From NCBI GenBank assembly GCA_026387055.1, contig JAPLML010000527.1, forward strand, positions 1-15,697: 15,697 bases of DNA, read 5' to 3'. This stretch comes from Planctomycetota bacterium (lineage in GTDB: Bacteria > Planctomycetota > Phycisphaerae > FEN-1346). Position numbers and translations under genes: made by a program. Of this stretch, positions 6,879-14,176 are shown piece by piece. The notes beneath the pieces were generated by a model that saw only the letters and a program-made list of their open reading frames with translations, was not told the DNA's origin and ran no database searches. Every line of letters starts with the position of its first letter. The first letter of the stretch is position 1.

Positions 6879-7643
6879 GTGGAACCCGTGGTGGCGCGCG
6901 TCATCCCGTTTGTGCTGATCCTGGGCCGGATCTCGGCCTTCTTTGCGGTGCTGCCCCTCTGGAGCTTCCGCGGGGTGCCCATGCACATTCGCGCGGCCCT
7001 GGCGCTGATCGTCAGCCTGGTGTTCGCCTTCCTTCTGCCGGTCGCCCCGGCGACGGCGGTCCCCAACCATTTGCTTGGCGCCGCCCTGGTGCTCGTGCGT
7101 GAAATGCTGTGCGGCCTGGCCCTGGGGCTGGCGGTGGCGCTGGTCTTCGCGGCCATTCGGCAGACGGGCGAGATCATTCAGATACAGATGGGCCTGGCCG
7201 ACGCGGAAATCATCGACCCCTTGAGCGGCAACGAGTCCGAGCCGGTGGGCCTGTTGTTCGAGATGGCCTTCCTGGTCCTCTTCCTAGCCGCCGGCGGACA
7301 CCACCTGCTGCTGGCGATGATCATGCGCAGCTACGAAGTCTTCCCCATCGGCCAGACCCCTTCGGTGGCGGTCATGGCGAGCGCCATCCTTCAGGCCGGA
7401 TCGCTGATGCTCGTGTTCGGATTGAAACTGGCGGCGCCCCTTCTGGCGGGGTTCCTTCTGCTGGCCGTGGCCTTGGCGGCGCTGGCCCGCGCGCTGCCGG
7501 AGATGAACATCCTGCTGGCCAGTCTGCCGCTGCGCGTGGGCCTGGGTTTTATCCTGGCGGCGGCGCTGGTGCCGGCGCTCGGCGACTTCACCGCCCAGAT
7601 CGCCGACTGGCTCAACCGATTTCTGCCCGCGGCAGGCGCCTGA
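6879..7643 (+). CDS. fliR: Flagellar export gate protein FliR
   Basis: This 254-aa protein has about six membrane helices and matches FliR across its length. Features include the N-terminal segment IPFVLILGRISAFFAVLPLW, the conserved GVP turn (FRGVPMHIRAALAL), the GEIIQIQMGLADAEIIDPLS region (170s gate contact in the family) and the final helix AALVPALGDFTAQIADWL. FliR completes the FliP5-FliQ4-FliR1 gate and contacts FlhB, the next gene. The start is GTG at 6879, 1 nt after the fliQ stop, so translation is probably coupled. A 75-nt gap with a strong hairpin follows. Confidence 0.92.
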   Translation: MEPVVARVIPFVLILGRISAFFAVLPLWSFRGVPMHIRAALALIVSLVFAFLLPVAPATAVPNHLLGAALVLVREMLCGLALGLAVALVFAAIRQTGEIIQIQMGLADAEIIDPLSGNESEPVGLLFEMAFLVLFLAAGGHHLLLAMIMRSYEVFPIGQTPSVAVMASAILQAGSLMLVFGLKLAAPLLAGFLLLAVALAALARALPEMNILLASLPLRVGLGFILAAALVPALGDFTAQIADWLNRFLPAAGA

Positions 7644-7661
7644 CGACGAGGATGGGCGGTG

Positions 7662-7689
7662 GGGGCAGGGCATGCCGTGCCCCTGCCCC
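7662..7689. repeat. GC-rich hairpin between fliR and flhB
   Basis: GGGGCAGGGCA (7662-7672) pairs with TGCCCCTGCCCC (7678-7689) across a 5-nt loop, with one extra base on the right arm. No T-tract follows, so it is not a standard terminator. It lies in the only sizeable gap inside the fliO-flhA run and may be another short palindromic unit, or an mRNA structure that sets the level of flhB relative to fliR. Confidence 0.6.
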
Positions 7690-7718
7690 GAGGGATTACC
7701 AGGAGAAGGTAGGCTTCG

Positions 7719-8783
7719 ATGGCGGACCGACCGGCCTCTGAAAGGACCGAACCCCCGACAGCCGAACGCCTGCGCAAGGCGCGGGAGCAGGGGGAGGTCC
7801 CGCAGAGCCAGGAACTCCTGTCGGCCCTCACCCTCGGCGCCATGATCGTCGTGGTCGGCCTGACGGCCACCGATCTCTGGCAATGGTTCAGCCTTCAGGT
7901 GGAGGAAGGCCTCTCGATGCCGCGGACCGGCGAGTTTAGCGCTGATACCTTCCTGCACCTGTTCAAGGAGAAGGCGGGGCAGGTGATGACGGTCCTCGCG
8001 CCGTTCCTGGCGGCCGCGTCCGGCATCTCCATTCTGGGCAGCGTCCTGGTGGGCGGCTGGAGCGTGTCGGCAAAGGCGCTGCGCTGGGACCTCTCGCGCC
8101 TGGCGCCCTCGACGGGCCTGCGGAGCCTGATCTCCGGTCCCTCCGTTGTCCACCTCCTGGTGTCGCTGGTGAAAATGGCGATCCTGGGAATCCTGACCGT
8201 CAATTACCTGCGGGACAAGATGGAGGTGTGCCTGGCGCTGGCCTCGTCGCCGCCGATGGCCGCTCTGGTGGTCTCCCTCCAACTGGTCCTTGGCCTCGTG
8301 GTGCGGATCACCATCGCCATGATGGCCATCGCCCTGGCCGACACGATCTACCAGAAGTGGCAGTACAAGCGCCAGCTCCGCATGACCCGCCAGGAAGTCA
8401 AGGAGGAGCGGCGCGAGCACGAGGGCTCGCCGCTGGTGAAGAACCGCATCCGGTCCCTCCACTTGGCGATCATGCGGCGGCGCATGATCCGCGACGTCGC
8501 CAAGGCCGACGTCGTGATCGCCAACCCCACGCACGTGGCCGTGGCCCTGAAATACGACGCCGGCGCGATGGCGGCCCCGGTCGTCCTCGCGAAGGGCGCC
8601 GAGCTGCTGTGCGAAAAGATCAAGCAGATGGCGCGCGAGCACAACGTGCCCGTCGTCGAGAGGCCGGAACTGGCCCGCGCGCTCTATGCCTCCGCCGAGG
8701 TGGGCCAGATGATCCCCGAACCGCTCTACGTGGCCGTGGCGGAAGTCCTGGCCATGATCTTCCGCATGAGGAAGCAGAGGTAG
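7719..8783 (+). CDS. flhB: Flagellar export switch protein FlhB
   Basis: FlhB regulates the change from rod/hook to filament substrates and cleaves itself at an N-P bond. The 354-aa product has the N-terminal ERTEPPTAERLRKAREQGEV segment typical of the family, four membrane helices (about 33-50, 88-112, 143-165, 183-208) and a cytoplasmic domain. The autocleavage site is intact: IANPTHVAVALKYD, with Asn269-Pro270-Thr271-His272, the same numbering as in Salmonella FlhB. ATG at 7719 follows AGGAGAAGGTAGG at 7701-7713. The protein ends 8 nt before flhA. Confidence 0.96.
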   Translation: MADRPASERTEPPTAERLRKAREQGEVPQSQELLSALTLGAMIVVVGLTATDLWQWFSLQVEEGLSMPRTGEFSADTFLHLFKEKAGQVMTVLAPFLAAASGISILGSVLVGGWSVSAKALRWDLSRLAPSTGLRSLISGPSVVHLLVSLVKMAILGILTVNYLRDKMEVCLALASSPPMAALVVSLQLVLGLVVRITIAMMAIALADTIYQKWQYKRQLRMTRQEVKEERREHEGSPLVKNRIRSLHLAIMRRRMIRDVAKADVVIANPTHVAVALKYDAGAMAAPVVLAKGAELLCEKIKQMAREHNVPVVERPELARALYASAEVGQMIPEPLYVAVAEVLAMIFRMRKQR

Positions 8784-8791
8784 ACGAGCGC

Positions 8792-10978
8792 ATGGCAGCC
8801 GACAACACAAACCCGACCTCCTCGCTCCCCGGCGCCGGGTCTCCGTCGTTCCAGAAGCTCCTGGCGCGCAACGACATCCTCTTCGCCCTGGCCCTGGCGG
8901 TGGTGCTGACCACGCTGGTCATTCCGCTGCCGACGTTCCTGCTGGACCTCCTGTTGTCGCTCAGCATCGCCACGGCGGTGGCCACGATGGTCATCGTCCT
9001 GTCGGTCCGCGAAGCCATCGAGCTCTCGACGTTCCCGTCGCTCCTCCTGTTCGTGACCCTGTTCCGGCTCTCGCTGAACGTGGCCTCGACGCGCCTGATC
9101 CTGATCCAGGGCGACGCCGGGCAGATCATCCAGACCTTCGGCAACTTCGTGGTCGGCGGCAACCTGGTGATCGGCCTGGTGGTCTTCCTCATCCTGGTCA
9201 TCATCCAGTTCGTGGTCATCACGAAGGGCGCCGAGCGGATCAGCGAGGTGGCGGCCCGATTCAACCTCGACGCGATGCCCGGCAAGCAGATGAGCATCGA
9301 CGCCGATCTGAACGCGGGCCTGATCGGCGAAGAGGAGGCCCGCTACCGCCGCCAGAAGATCGTCCGCGAGAGCGAGTTCTACGGCGCGATGGACGGCGCC
9401 TCGAAGTTCATCCGCGGCGATGCCATCGCCGGCCTCATCATCGTTCTGGTGAACCTCGTCGGCGGCATGATCATGGGGCTGACGCGCGGCCTGACCGTGA
9501 TGGAATCCATGAAGGTCTACTCGATCCTGGCGGTCGGCGACGGCCTCGTGACCCAGATACCCGCCGTCGTCATCGCGGCCGCGTCGGGGTTCCTGATCTC
9601 CAAGACCTCCAGCCAGATGAGCCTGAGCTTCGACCTCGCGCGGCAGTTGCTCTCCCGCAGCCGCCCGATCGGCATCGCCGCGTTCCTCCTGGGGGCGATG
9701 GTGTTCGTGCCGGGATTCCCCAAGATTCCGTTCGCGGTCATGGCCCTGGGCGCGGGACTGCTGGCGCGCCTGCTGCATCGCTACGAGCAGGAGGCCGAGC
9801 GGCAACAGCCGGTTCCGAAACCGGCGGCGCCGGAGGCCGAAACCGCCTCGGTCGAGGAGCTTCTCGAGATCGACCGCATCGCCGTCCTGGTCGGCCCGCG
9901 TCTCATTCGCACCGTTGATCCGCGCCGCAAGGACAGCCTCTTCCACCGCATCGGTCCGCTGCGGAAGCGCTTCGCCCAGGAGTACGGCCTGGTCCTGCCT
10001 CTCGTGCGCCTGCGCGATAACGTGGCCCTGGAACCGAACGCCTACGAAATCCGCCTGCACAACCACGTCGTGGCCGCGGGACGTCTGGAGCCCGAGAAGT
10101 TCCTGGCCATGGACCCCGGCACCGTCTCGAAACCCATGAAGGGGCAGGCCACCAAGGAGCCGGTCTTCAACCTTCCCGCCCTGTGGATCACCGCCGACCA
10201 GAAGGCCGAGGCCGAGCTGGCCGGCTACACCGTGGTGGACCCGGAATCGGTGCTCGTGACCCACCTGTCGGAAGCGCTCCGGCGCCACGCGCACGAGCTG
10301 CTGTCGCGCGACGACGTTCAGAAGCTCGTCGACCGCCTCCGCGAGAAGCACCCCACGCTCGTCAACGGCCTCGTGCCCGAGGGGGTGCCGATCGGCCTGT
10401 TGAGCCGCGTGCTCCAGAACCTCCTGCGCGACGGCATCCCGATCCGCAACCTGGCCCAGATCCTGGAGAGCCTGGGCGACCACGCCACACGGACGAAAGA
10501 CCCGGCCCTCCTGACCGAGCTTGTGCGCAAGGTTCTCGTCCGGACCATCACCGAACAGCATACCGACGTGGCGGGGCGCATCATCGCCCTGGTGCTGGAC
10601 CCCGCCCTGGAGTTTGAGATGCGGAGCACCATGCACCGGGAAGGCGAGGCCGAGTCGCTGTCGCTCGCGCCCGACCGGGCCCTGGAGTTGAGCCGCCGCC
10701 TCGGCGCCGCCTGGAACCAGGCGATGGCCGAGGGCAGCGACAAGACCGTCCTTCTGTGCGATTACCGGTTGCGGCCGCACCTGGCGGCGCTGCTGTCGCG
10801 CCAGTTGCCGCAGCTCCCGGTTCTGGCCTACGACGAGGTCGCCGTGGGAACCCAGGTCCAGACCGTGGCGACGGTTGCTCTGCCGCCGCTCCGGCCGGAA
10901 CCGGGCGCGGACCCGGCGGGGGTCCGCCCCGACCGCCGCCCGCGGACCGGCCTGATCCCGGCCCCGGCGCGAGCATGA
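8792..10978 (+). CDS. flhA: Flagellar export gate protein FlhA
   Basis: FlhA is the large gate protein whose cytoplasmic ring docks chaperone-substrate complexes. The frame is open back to 8228 inside flhB, but the ATG at 8792, 8 nt after the flhB stop, gives a natural 728-aa protein. It has about eight N-terminal membrane helices with the FHIPEP-family signature RFNLDAMPGKQMSIDADL at 156-173 and the conserved PGFPKIPF turn. A soluble C-terminal half follows, including RIAVLVGPRLI, LHNHVVAAGRL, the helix HELLSRDDVQKLVD and VLAYDEVAV near the end. The last 40 or so residues (after TVATVALPPL) are a Pro/Arg-rich tail beyond the usual FlhA end. Confidence 0.96.
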   Translation: MAADNTNPTSSLPGAGSPSFQKLLARNDILFALALAVVLTTLVIPLPTFLLDLLLSLSIATAVATMVIVLSVREAIELSTFPSLLLFVTLFRLSLNVASTRLILIQGDAGQIIQTFGNFVVGGNLVIGLVVFLILVIIQFVVITKGAERISEVAARFNLDAMPGKQMSIDADLNAGLIGEEEARYRRQKIVRESEFYGAMDGASKFIRGDAIAGLIIVLVNLVGGMIMGLTRGLTVMESMKVYSILAVGDGLVTQIPAVVIAAASGFLISKTSSQMSLSFDLARQLLSRSRPIGIAAFLLGAMVFVPGFPKIPFAVMALGAGLLARLLHRYEQEAERQQPVPKPAAPEAETASVEELLEIDRIAVLVGPRLIRTVDPRRKDSLFHRIGPLRKRFAQEYGLVLPLVRLRDNVALEPNAYEIRLHNHVVAAGRLEPEKFLAMDPGTVSKPMKGQATKEPVFNLPALWITADQKAEAELAGYTVVDPESVLVTHLSEALRRHAHELLSRDDVQKLVDRLREKHPTLVNGLVPEGVPIGLLSRVLQNLLRDGIPIRNLAQILESLGDHATRTKDPALLTELVRKVLVRTITEQHTDVAGRIIALVLDPALEFEMRSTMHREGEAESLSLAPDRALELSRRLGAAWNQAMAEGSDKTVLLCDYRLRPHLAALLSRQLPQLPVLAYDEVAVGTQVQTVATVALPPLRPEPGADPAGVRPDRRPRTGLIPAPARA

Positions 10979-11001
10979 GACGTTGAGCGGAGAACGGCGT
11001 A

Positions 11002-11241
11002 ATGCGGCGCGTGGCGATCTTCATCGCGGTGGCGGCCTTCTTCGGCCTCGGCATCGTCGGAGCGGCCAGCGGCGTCACGCCCTGGGTCTGCGCGATGCGG
11101 GCCGTGGCGGGCGCTGCTGTCCTGTATGTGCTGACCCGGCTGGCTACACGAATCTTCCTGGATATCGTTGTGGAGGCGGCGCTGGGTCGCTCCTCCGAGC
11201 CGCAGAGTACCAAGGACCGATCGCGTGAACGAGGAAACTAG
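11002..11241 (+). CDS. Small two-helix membrane protein, function unknown
   Basis: I do not recognise this 79-aa protein. It has two predicted membrane helices (about 4-24, VAIFIAVAAFFGLGIVGAAS, and about 30-52) and a charged, polar C-terminal tail. GCGGAGA at 10987-10993 lies 8 nt before the ATG at 11002. Its end overlaps the fliA start by 17 nt. It sits between flhA and fliA, a position often held by flhF and flhG in other bacteria, and shows no resemblance to either. It is probably a real gene: it has a good ribosome-binding site, hydrophobic segments in the right frame and tight operon packing. Confidence 0.65.
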   Translation: MRRVAIFIAVAAFFGLGIVGAASGVTPWVCAMRAVAGAAVLYVLTRLATRIFLDIVVEAALGRSSEPQSTKDRSRERGN

Positions 11242-12010
11242 CGGACAAGCCACCGGCATCCTCCCGGCCAAGACGCTTCAGGCCAAGGCGAGCGAAGCGT
11301 ACGTGGCCCAGTCGCGCGACACGCGCGAGCAGGAGTGGATCACGAGCCACCTGCCGCTGGTGCGCCACGTCGTGCAGAAGATCGCCTCGTCGCTCCGGCG
11401 CCGCCCGGACTACGAGGAGTTGATCTCGGCCGGCACGCTGGGCCTCGTCAAGGCCGCCAGGGCCTACGATCCCGGCAAGCATGCGGAGTTCGCCACCTAC
11501 GCCTACATCCGGATTCGCGGCGCGGTTCTCGACGAACTGCGAGGCCGGAGCTTCACGTCGCCGGCCGCCAACCGGTCCGTGCAAAAGGTCCGCGAGGCGT
11601 ATGCCCTCTTCCACGCCGCCCAGGGCCGCCCTCCTTGCGACGAGGAGCTTGCCGCCCAGGCCGGCATGACCGTCGCGAGACTCTACCAGACGCTCGAGGA
11701 CGCCCGCCGGCGTCACTTCCTTTCCATCCACAGCCTCAGCGAGGACCATCCCGAGCTCGGCGCCCTCCTGACGGCCGACGAGACGGACTCGCCCGCGCCC
11801 CAGGCCGAGCGGCGCGAACTCCTCGAACGCCTGACCCGGGCCATCCAGGCCATGCCCGAACGCGACCGCACCCTTATCCTGCTCTATTACGAGCGGGACC
11901 TGACCATGAAGGAGATTGCCGAGGTCCTGAACGTCACGGAGTCGCGGGTCAGCCAGATGCACGCCGGCGCCCTGTTCAGGCTCTCGATGAAACTCGGGGG
12001 TGCCTCATGA
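11225..12010 (+). CDS. fliA: Flagellar RNA polymerase sigma factor FliA (sigma-28)
   Basis: FliA directs RNA polymerase to late flagellar genes. From GTG at 11225 the product is 261 aa. AAGGA at 11212-11216 lies 8 nt upstream, which is why I prefer this start to 11168. Region 2 covers about 37-110: LPLVRHVVQKIASSLRRRPDYEELISAG, then FATYAYIRIRGAVLDELRGRSF, which recognises and melts the -10. Region 3 covers about 111-165. Region 4 covers about 195-255, with LTMKEIAEVLNVTESRVSQMHAGAL as the -35-binding helix-turn-helix. Region 1 and the long spacer of housekeeping sigma factors are absent. The related WhiG-type sigma is the only real alternative; the flagellar setting and flgM nearby favour FliA. 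Confidence 0.95.
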   Translation: MNEETSGQATGILPAKTLQAKASEAYVAQSRDTREQEWITSHLPLVRHVVQKIASSLRRRPDYEELISAGTLGLVKAARAYDPGKHAEFATYAYIRIRGAVLDELRGRSFTSPAANRSVQKVREAYALFHAAQGRPPCDEELAAQAGMTVARLYQTLEDARRRHFLSIHSLSEDHPELGALLTADETDSPAPQAERRELLERLTRAIQAMPERDRTLILLYYERDLTMKEIAEVLNVTESRVSQMHAGALFRLSMKLGGAS

Positions 12011-12258
12011 CCAGTACCAATGACTATATCGTGCGGCCGCCGGAGGGACCGACCGGGGTGGCGCGTCCCGTTCCGGCGGGCGACAGCAGCGAAGACGCCC
12101 TCAAGCGGGATGCCAGGCGAAAGGGCCGGAAACCGCCTCGCCGAAGTGGGGGCACGGCGGCTGCCGTGGGTGCCGACCACGCCGCGACGCCGACCGCCCC
12201 GAGCGAGGCGAAGCCCAAGCCACCCGCCGATGGCGCCCACGTGGACTACTACGCCTAG
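12007..12258 (+). CDS. Small low-complexity protein coupled to fliA, function unknown
   Basis: This 83-aa reading frame begins at the ATG overlapping the fliA stop (ATGA at 12007-12010), a coupling used throughout this cluster, so I treat it as real. The protein is Pro/Ala/Arg/Lys-rich and probably disordered, with a basic block (LKRDARRKGRKPPRRSGG) in the middle and a short ordered-looking tail, GAHVDYYA. I do not recognise a family. A protein just after fliA could be a FliA or FlgM partner, but nothing in the sequence proves it. Its TAG stop is also the first three bases of the repeat at 12256-12375. Confidence 0.55.
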   Translation: MTSTNDYIVRPPEGPTGVARPVPAGDSSEDALKRDARRKGRKPPRRSGGTAAAVGADHAATPTAPSEAKPKPPADGAHVDYYA

Positions 12259-12375
12259 TGCTCCGTCTCATGTGAAATGAGGGGTGCCACGGCTTGCTTG
12301 CAAGCCGTGCTGTTCGAGGCGCACTGGTTGCGAGCAACCAGTGGCACCCCTCGAATGGGAGGCGACGGAGCACTA
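12256..12375. repeat. 120-bp element with 12-bp perfect terminal inverted repeats
   Basis: The ends are perfect 12-bp inverted repeats (TAGTGCTCCGTC at 12256-12267, its complement at 12364-12375). An inner pair, AGGGGTGCCAC (12280-12290) and GTGGCACCCCT (12341-12351), is also perfect. Two hairpins sit in the middle, each with a 10-bp stem: 12288-12309 (CACGGCTTGC arm) and 12322-12343 (CACTGGTTGC arm). There is no coding capacity. It fills most of the 148-nt gap between the fliA-coupled small gene and the next gene. The design resembles paired REP or MITE elements. Confidence 0.85.
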
Positions 12376-12406
12376 GCACCGGTCGGCTGAACGAGGGAAC
12401 GCCGCT

Positions 12407-12643
12407 ATGGTGGAGATTCCGTCCGGGATCCTCAAGAAGAACCAGGTCCGGTTGGGCGGCGTGTTCAGCGCCGACGCGCCGGCCACCGCCGCCTCCGCCG
12501 CGGCCGGGCCCATGGCCCGCATCGTCGACCTCAAGGACGACTATGCCGTCATCGAGGTCCGGTGTGAGTGCGGGCGGTGCGCTTACGTTCGTTGCCGCTG
12601 GCAGGGCAAGGGCGCGGCAACGGTTCAGGAAAGGAAGCCCTAG
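12407..12643 (+). CDS. Small cysteine-rich protein, function unknown
   Basis: This 78-aa protein has a clear ribosome-binding site (GAGGG at 12393-12397, 9 nt before the ATG at 12407). Its N-terminal part contains an Ala-rich linker. The C-terminal half is IVDLKDDYAVIEVRCECGRC followed by AYVRCRW, with Cys53, Cys55, Cys58 and Cys63 in a C-x-C-x2-C-x4-C pattern that could bind zinc. The alternating hydrophobic pattern before the cysteines suggests a short beta structure. No family is recognised. It lies between two repeat copies and ends in a TAG that starts a repeat-like sequence. Confidence 0.6.
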   Translation: MVEIPSGILKKNQVRLGGVFSADAPATAASAAAGPMARIVDLKDDYAVIEVRCECGRCAYVRCRWQGKGAATVQERKP

Positions 12644-12681
12644 TGCTCTCGCGCTTGTCAAGTGACGCGTGACGGAACACG
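12641..12681. repeat. Possible degenerate short copy of the TAGTGCTCC repeat
   Basis: TAGTGCTC (12641-12648) resembles the left end of the element at 12256, and GACGGAACAC (12671-12680) resembles its right end (GACGGAGCAC). Between them CTTG-T-CAAG is a small palindrome flanked by CGCG on each side. The match is short and imperfect, so this may be chance. Confidence 0.35.
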
Positions 12682-12711
12682 AAAAAATACAAGTGGCATA
12701 AGGAGAAGGCT

Positions 12712-13410
12712 ATGCAACGAATCGCGATCCCCATCCTGGGCCTGGCGGCCGCCTTGTGGTTCGCCGGGTGCACGCAGTTCTGGACCCGGCAGCCCCCGCC
12801 GCCGGCTGTCGAGGAGAAACCCAAGGCCCCCGAGACTCCCTACCTCCAGAAGGTCGGCGTGCAGCGGGAAACCGAAATGCCCCTGCCCACCGCCGTCGAG
12901 AACGCCCTCGTGATCCAGGACAAGTACACCCGGACGCTCGAGGACCTGGGCCGCGAGCAGCAGCGCAACCGCGACCTCTCCGATGACAACAAGAAACTCT
13001 CTGACAACGGTGCCAAGCTCCAGGCGGACCTGGCCAAGGCCCAGCAAGAACTCACCGAGGCCAACAACCTGCTCCTGCAAATGCGCCAGGAGTTGGAGAA
13101 ATGGAAGACCGACATCCAGGGCTTCCGCGATGAGCTCCGGCGGGCCAACACGGTCCAGGTTGAGGCCCTCGCCAAGGTCCTGACCCTCCTCGGCGGCGAG
13201 GTGGCCAAGAGCCCGCTTGCCAGTGCCGAGAAGGCGCCCACGGCCGAGAAGCCGAACGCCCCGGAACCCACGACGTCCGTGGCGGCCGAGCCCAAACCGG
13301 CGGCGCCGGTGTCGGGAAGGCCGCCCATCCCCATCAAGGTCGACGCCGGCTCCCCAGCCGCGAAACTCTTTGGTCCTGGAAAGGAAGCCTCCCGTGGTGC
13401 GACCAAGTAG
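12712..13410 (+). CDS. Predicted coiled-coil lipoprotein
   Basis: This 232-aa protein begins with a signal peptide ending in a lipobox (ALWFAGC, Cys20), so it should be exported and lipid-anchored. A Pro-rich linker (28-45) is followed by a long helical, probably coiled-coil, segment (about 70-160, from IQDKYTRTLEDLGREQQ to EALAKVLTLLGGEV). The C-terminus is Ala/Pro-rich and probably disordered. AAGGAG at 12700-12705 lies 6 nt upstream of the ATG at 12712. The family is not recognised. A role in an outer-membrane or periplasmic part of the flagellum is inferred from position only. Its stop codon begins a TAGTGC sequence. Confidence 0.8.
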   Translation: MQRIAIPILGLAAALWFAGCTQFWTRQPPPPAVEEKPKAPETPYLQKVGVQRETEMPLPTAVENALVIQDKYTRTLEDLGREQQRNRDLSDDNKKLSDNGAKLQADLAKAQQELTEANNLLLQMRQELEKWKTDIQGFRDELRRANTVQVEALAKVLTLLGGEVAKSPLASAEKAPTAEKPNAPEPTTSVAAEPKPAAPVSGRPPIPIKVDAGSPAAKLFGPGKEASRGATK

Positions 13411-13417
13411 TGCGCCC

Positions 13418-14176
13418 ATGCTCCGTGACTCGTCATCGGAGGGGTGGCATGCCACCACCCGTTCCCATCTGATGTGTAACGGAGCCGTGGCCGGCGTGCT
13501 GGTCATGGCCCTCGCCGCCCTGATCGGGTGCGTGCCCAGAACGCCGCCCCGCGGGATTGGGTGCTACATGGATCGCGACGCCCTGCCGGGAAGGGTGCAG
13601 CGCGTTCTCTTCGTCCCCCTGGCCGACGATGCGAACTGCCCGTCGGCGGCCGAGGGGATGACCCGCGCGCTCTACTCGGCCCTCCAGGACAGGCAGCTCT
13701 TCCACATCGGCATGCTGGCGCCCGCCGATACGCCCACCGAAGAACCGGCCGTCGACCCGCGCCGCGCCCTGGTCATGAAAGACCTGCTGCGGATGCGCCA
13801 GACGTCCAAGGGCGATGCGGCGCTGCTGGGCACCGTCAACCTGTTCAAGCCGTACCCCCAGATGCAGATCGGGGTGTGCCTGCGGCTGGTGGATCTGCGG
13901 GACGGCCGGGTCCTCTGGGCCATCGAGCACGTCTGGGATGCCACCGACCGGGTGACCCAGGAGCGGATGGAGATTTACTTCCACAAGCAGCGCGGCGAGG
14001 ATTATGATCCGCTTGAATGGCGGTTGGCCACCGTCAGCCCGGGCGCGTTCCAACAGTTCGCGGCTTACGAGATGGCGGAGACGCTGCCGGACGGGGCGGG
14101 GAGTCCAGACGTCGGTCGCGAGGGGGCCGTCGAAAAAACTTTAGAAAAAATCCGCTCTTGGCGGAAAGAACTCTAA
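13418..14176 (+). CDS. Predicted lipoprotein, possibly CsgG/LpoB-like fold
   Basis: The C-terminal 200 residues form an ordered domain: VQRVLFVPLADDANCPSAAE, ALYSALQDRQLFHIGML, DAALLGTVNLFKPYPQMQIG and LRLVDLRDGRVLWAIEHVWD. That order (strand, helix, a probe for a named activity, then a strand pair ending in D-x-x-x-G-x-V-L-W) resembles CsgG/LpoB-type outer-membrane lipoproteins; I offer this as a fold guess. A hydrophobic segment ends in a lipobox (ALAALIGC). The start is uncertain: ATG at 13418 gives 252 aa and ATG at 13472 gives 234 aa with the Cys at position 20. Neither has a clear ribosome-binding site, and both sit at or within a repeat copy (13420-13485). Confidence 0.75.
   Translation: MLRDSSSEGWHATTRSHLMCNGAVAGVLVMALAALIGCVPRTPPRGIGCYMDRDALPGRVQRVLFVPLADDANCPSAAEGMTRALYSALQDRQLFHIGMLAPADTPTEEPAVDPRRALVMKDLLRMRQTSKGDAALLGTVNLFKPYPQMQIGVCLRLVDLRDGRVLWAIEHVWDATDRVTQERMEIYFHKQRGEDYDPLEWRLATVSPGAFQQFAAYEMAETLPDGAGSPDVGREGAVEKTLEKIRSWRKEL
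13420..13485. repeat. Second copy of the GCTCCGT repeat family, overlapping a gene start
   Basis: GCTCCGT (13420-13426) and ACGGAGC (13479-13485) are inverted ends identical to the inner part of the 12-bp ends of the element at 12256-12375. Inside is the perfect 14-bp palindrome GGTGGCATGCCACC (13443-13456). From GCTCCGT to GAGGGGTG the left half resembles the left half of the larger element. This copy has one central hairpin instead of two. Confidence 0.65.

Noticed and set aside
8228..8791. Long N-terminal extension of flhA inside flhB
   Set aside because: It is flhB read in another frame; the ATG at 8792 gives the normal FlhA N-terminus.
7284..8810. A 508-codon minus-strand frame opposite fliR and flhB
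   Set aside because: Composition is typical of antisense of membrane-protein genes; no domain or ribosome-binding site is seen.
8726..10780. A 684-codon open frame on the minus strand opposite flhA
   Set aside because: It is the antisense shadow of a GC-rich gene; its translation is His/Arg/Gln/Asp-rich and resembles no protein, while the + strand encodes a textbook FlhA.
14151..14165. Small hairpin TCCGC-TCTTG-GCGGA at the end of the second lipoprotein gene
   Set aside because: Only a 5-bp stem, inside coding sequence and with no T-tract.
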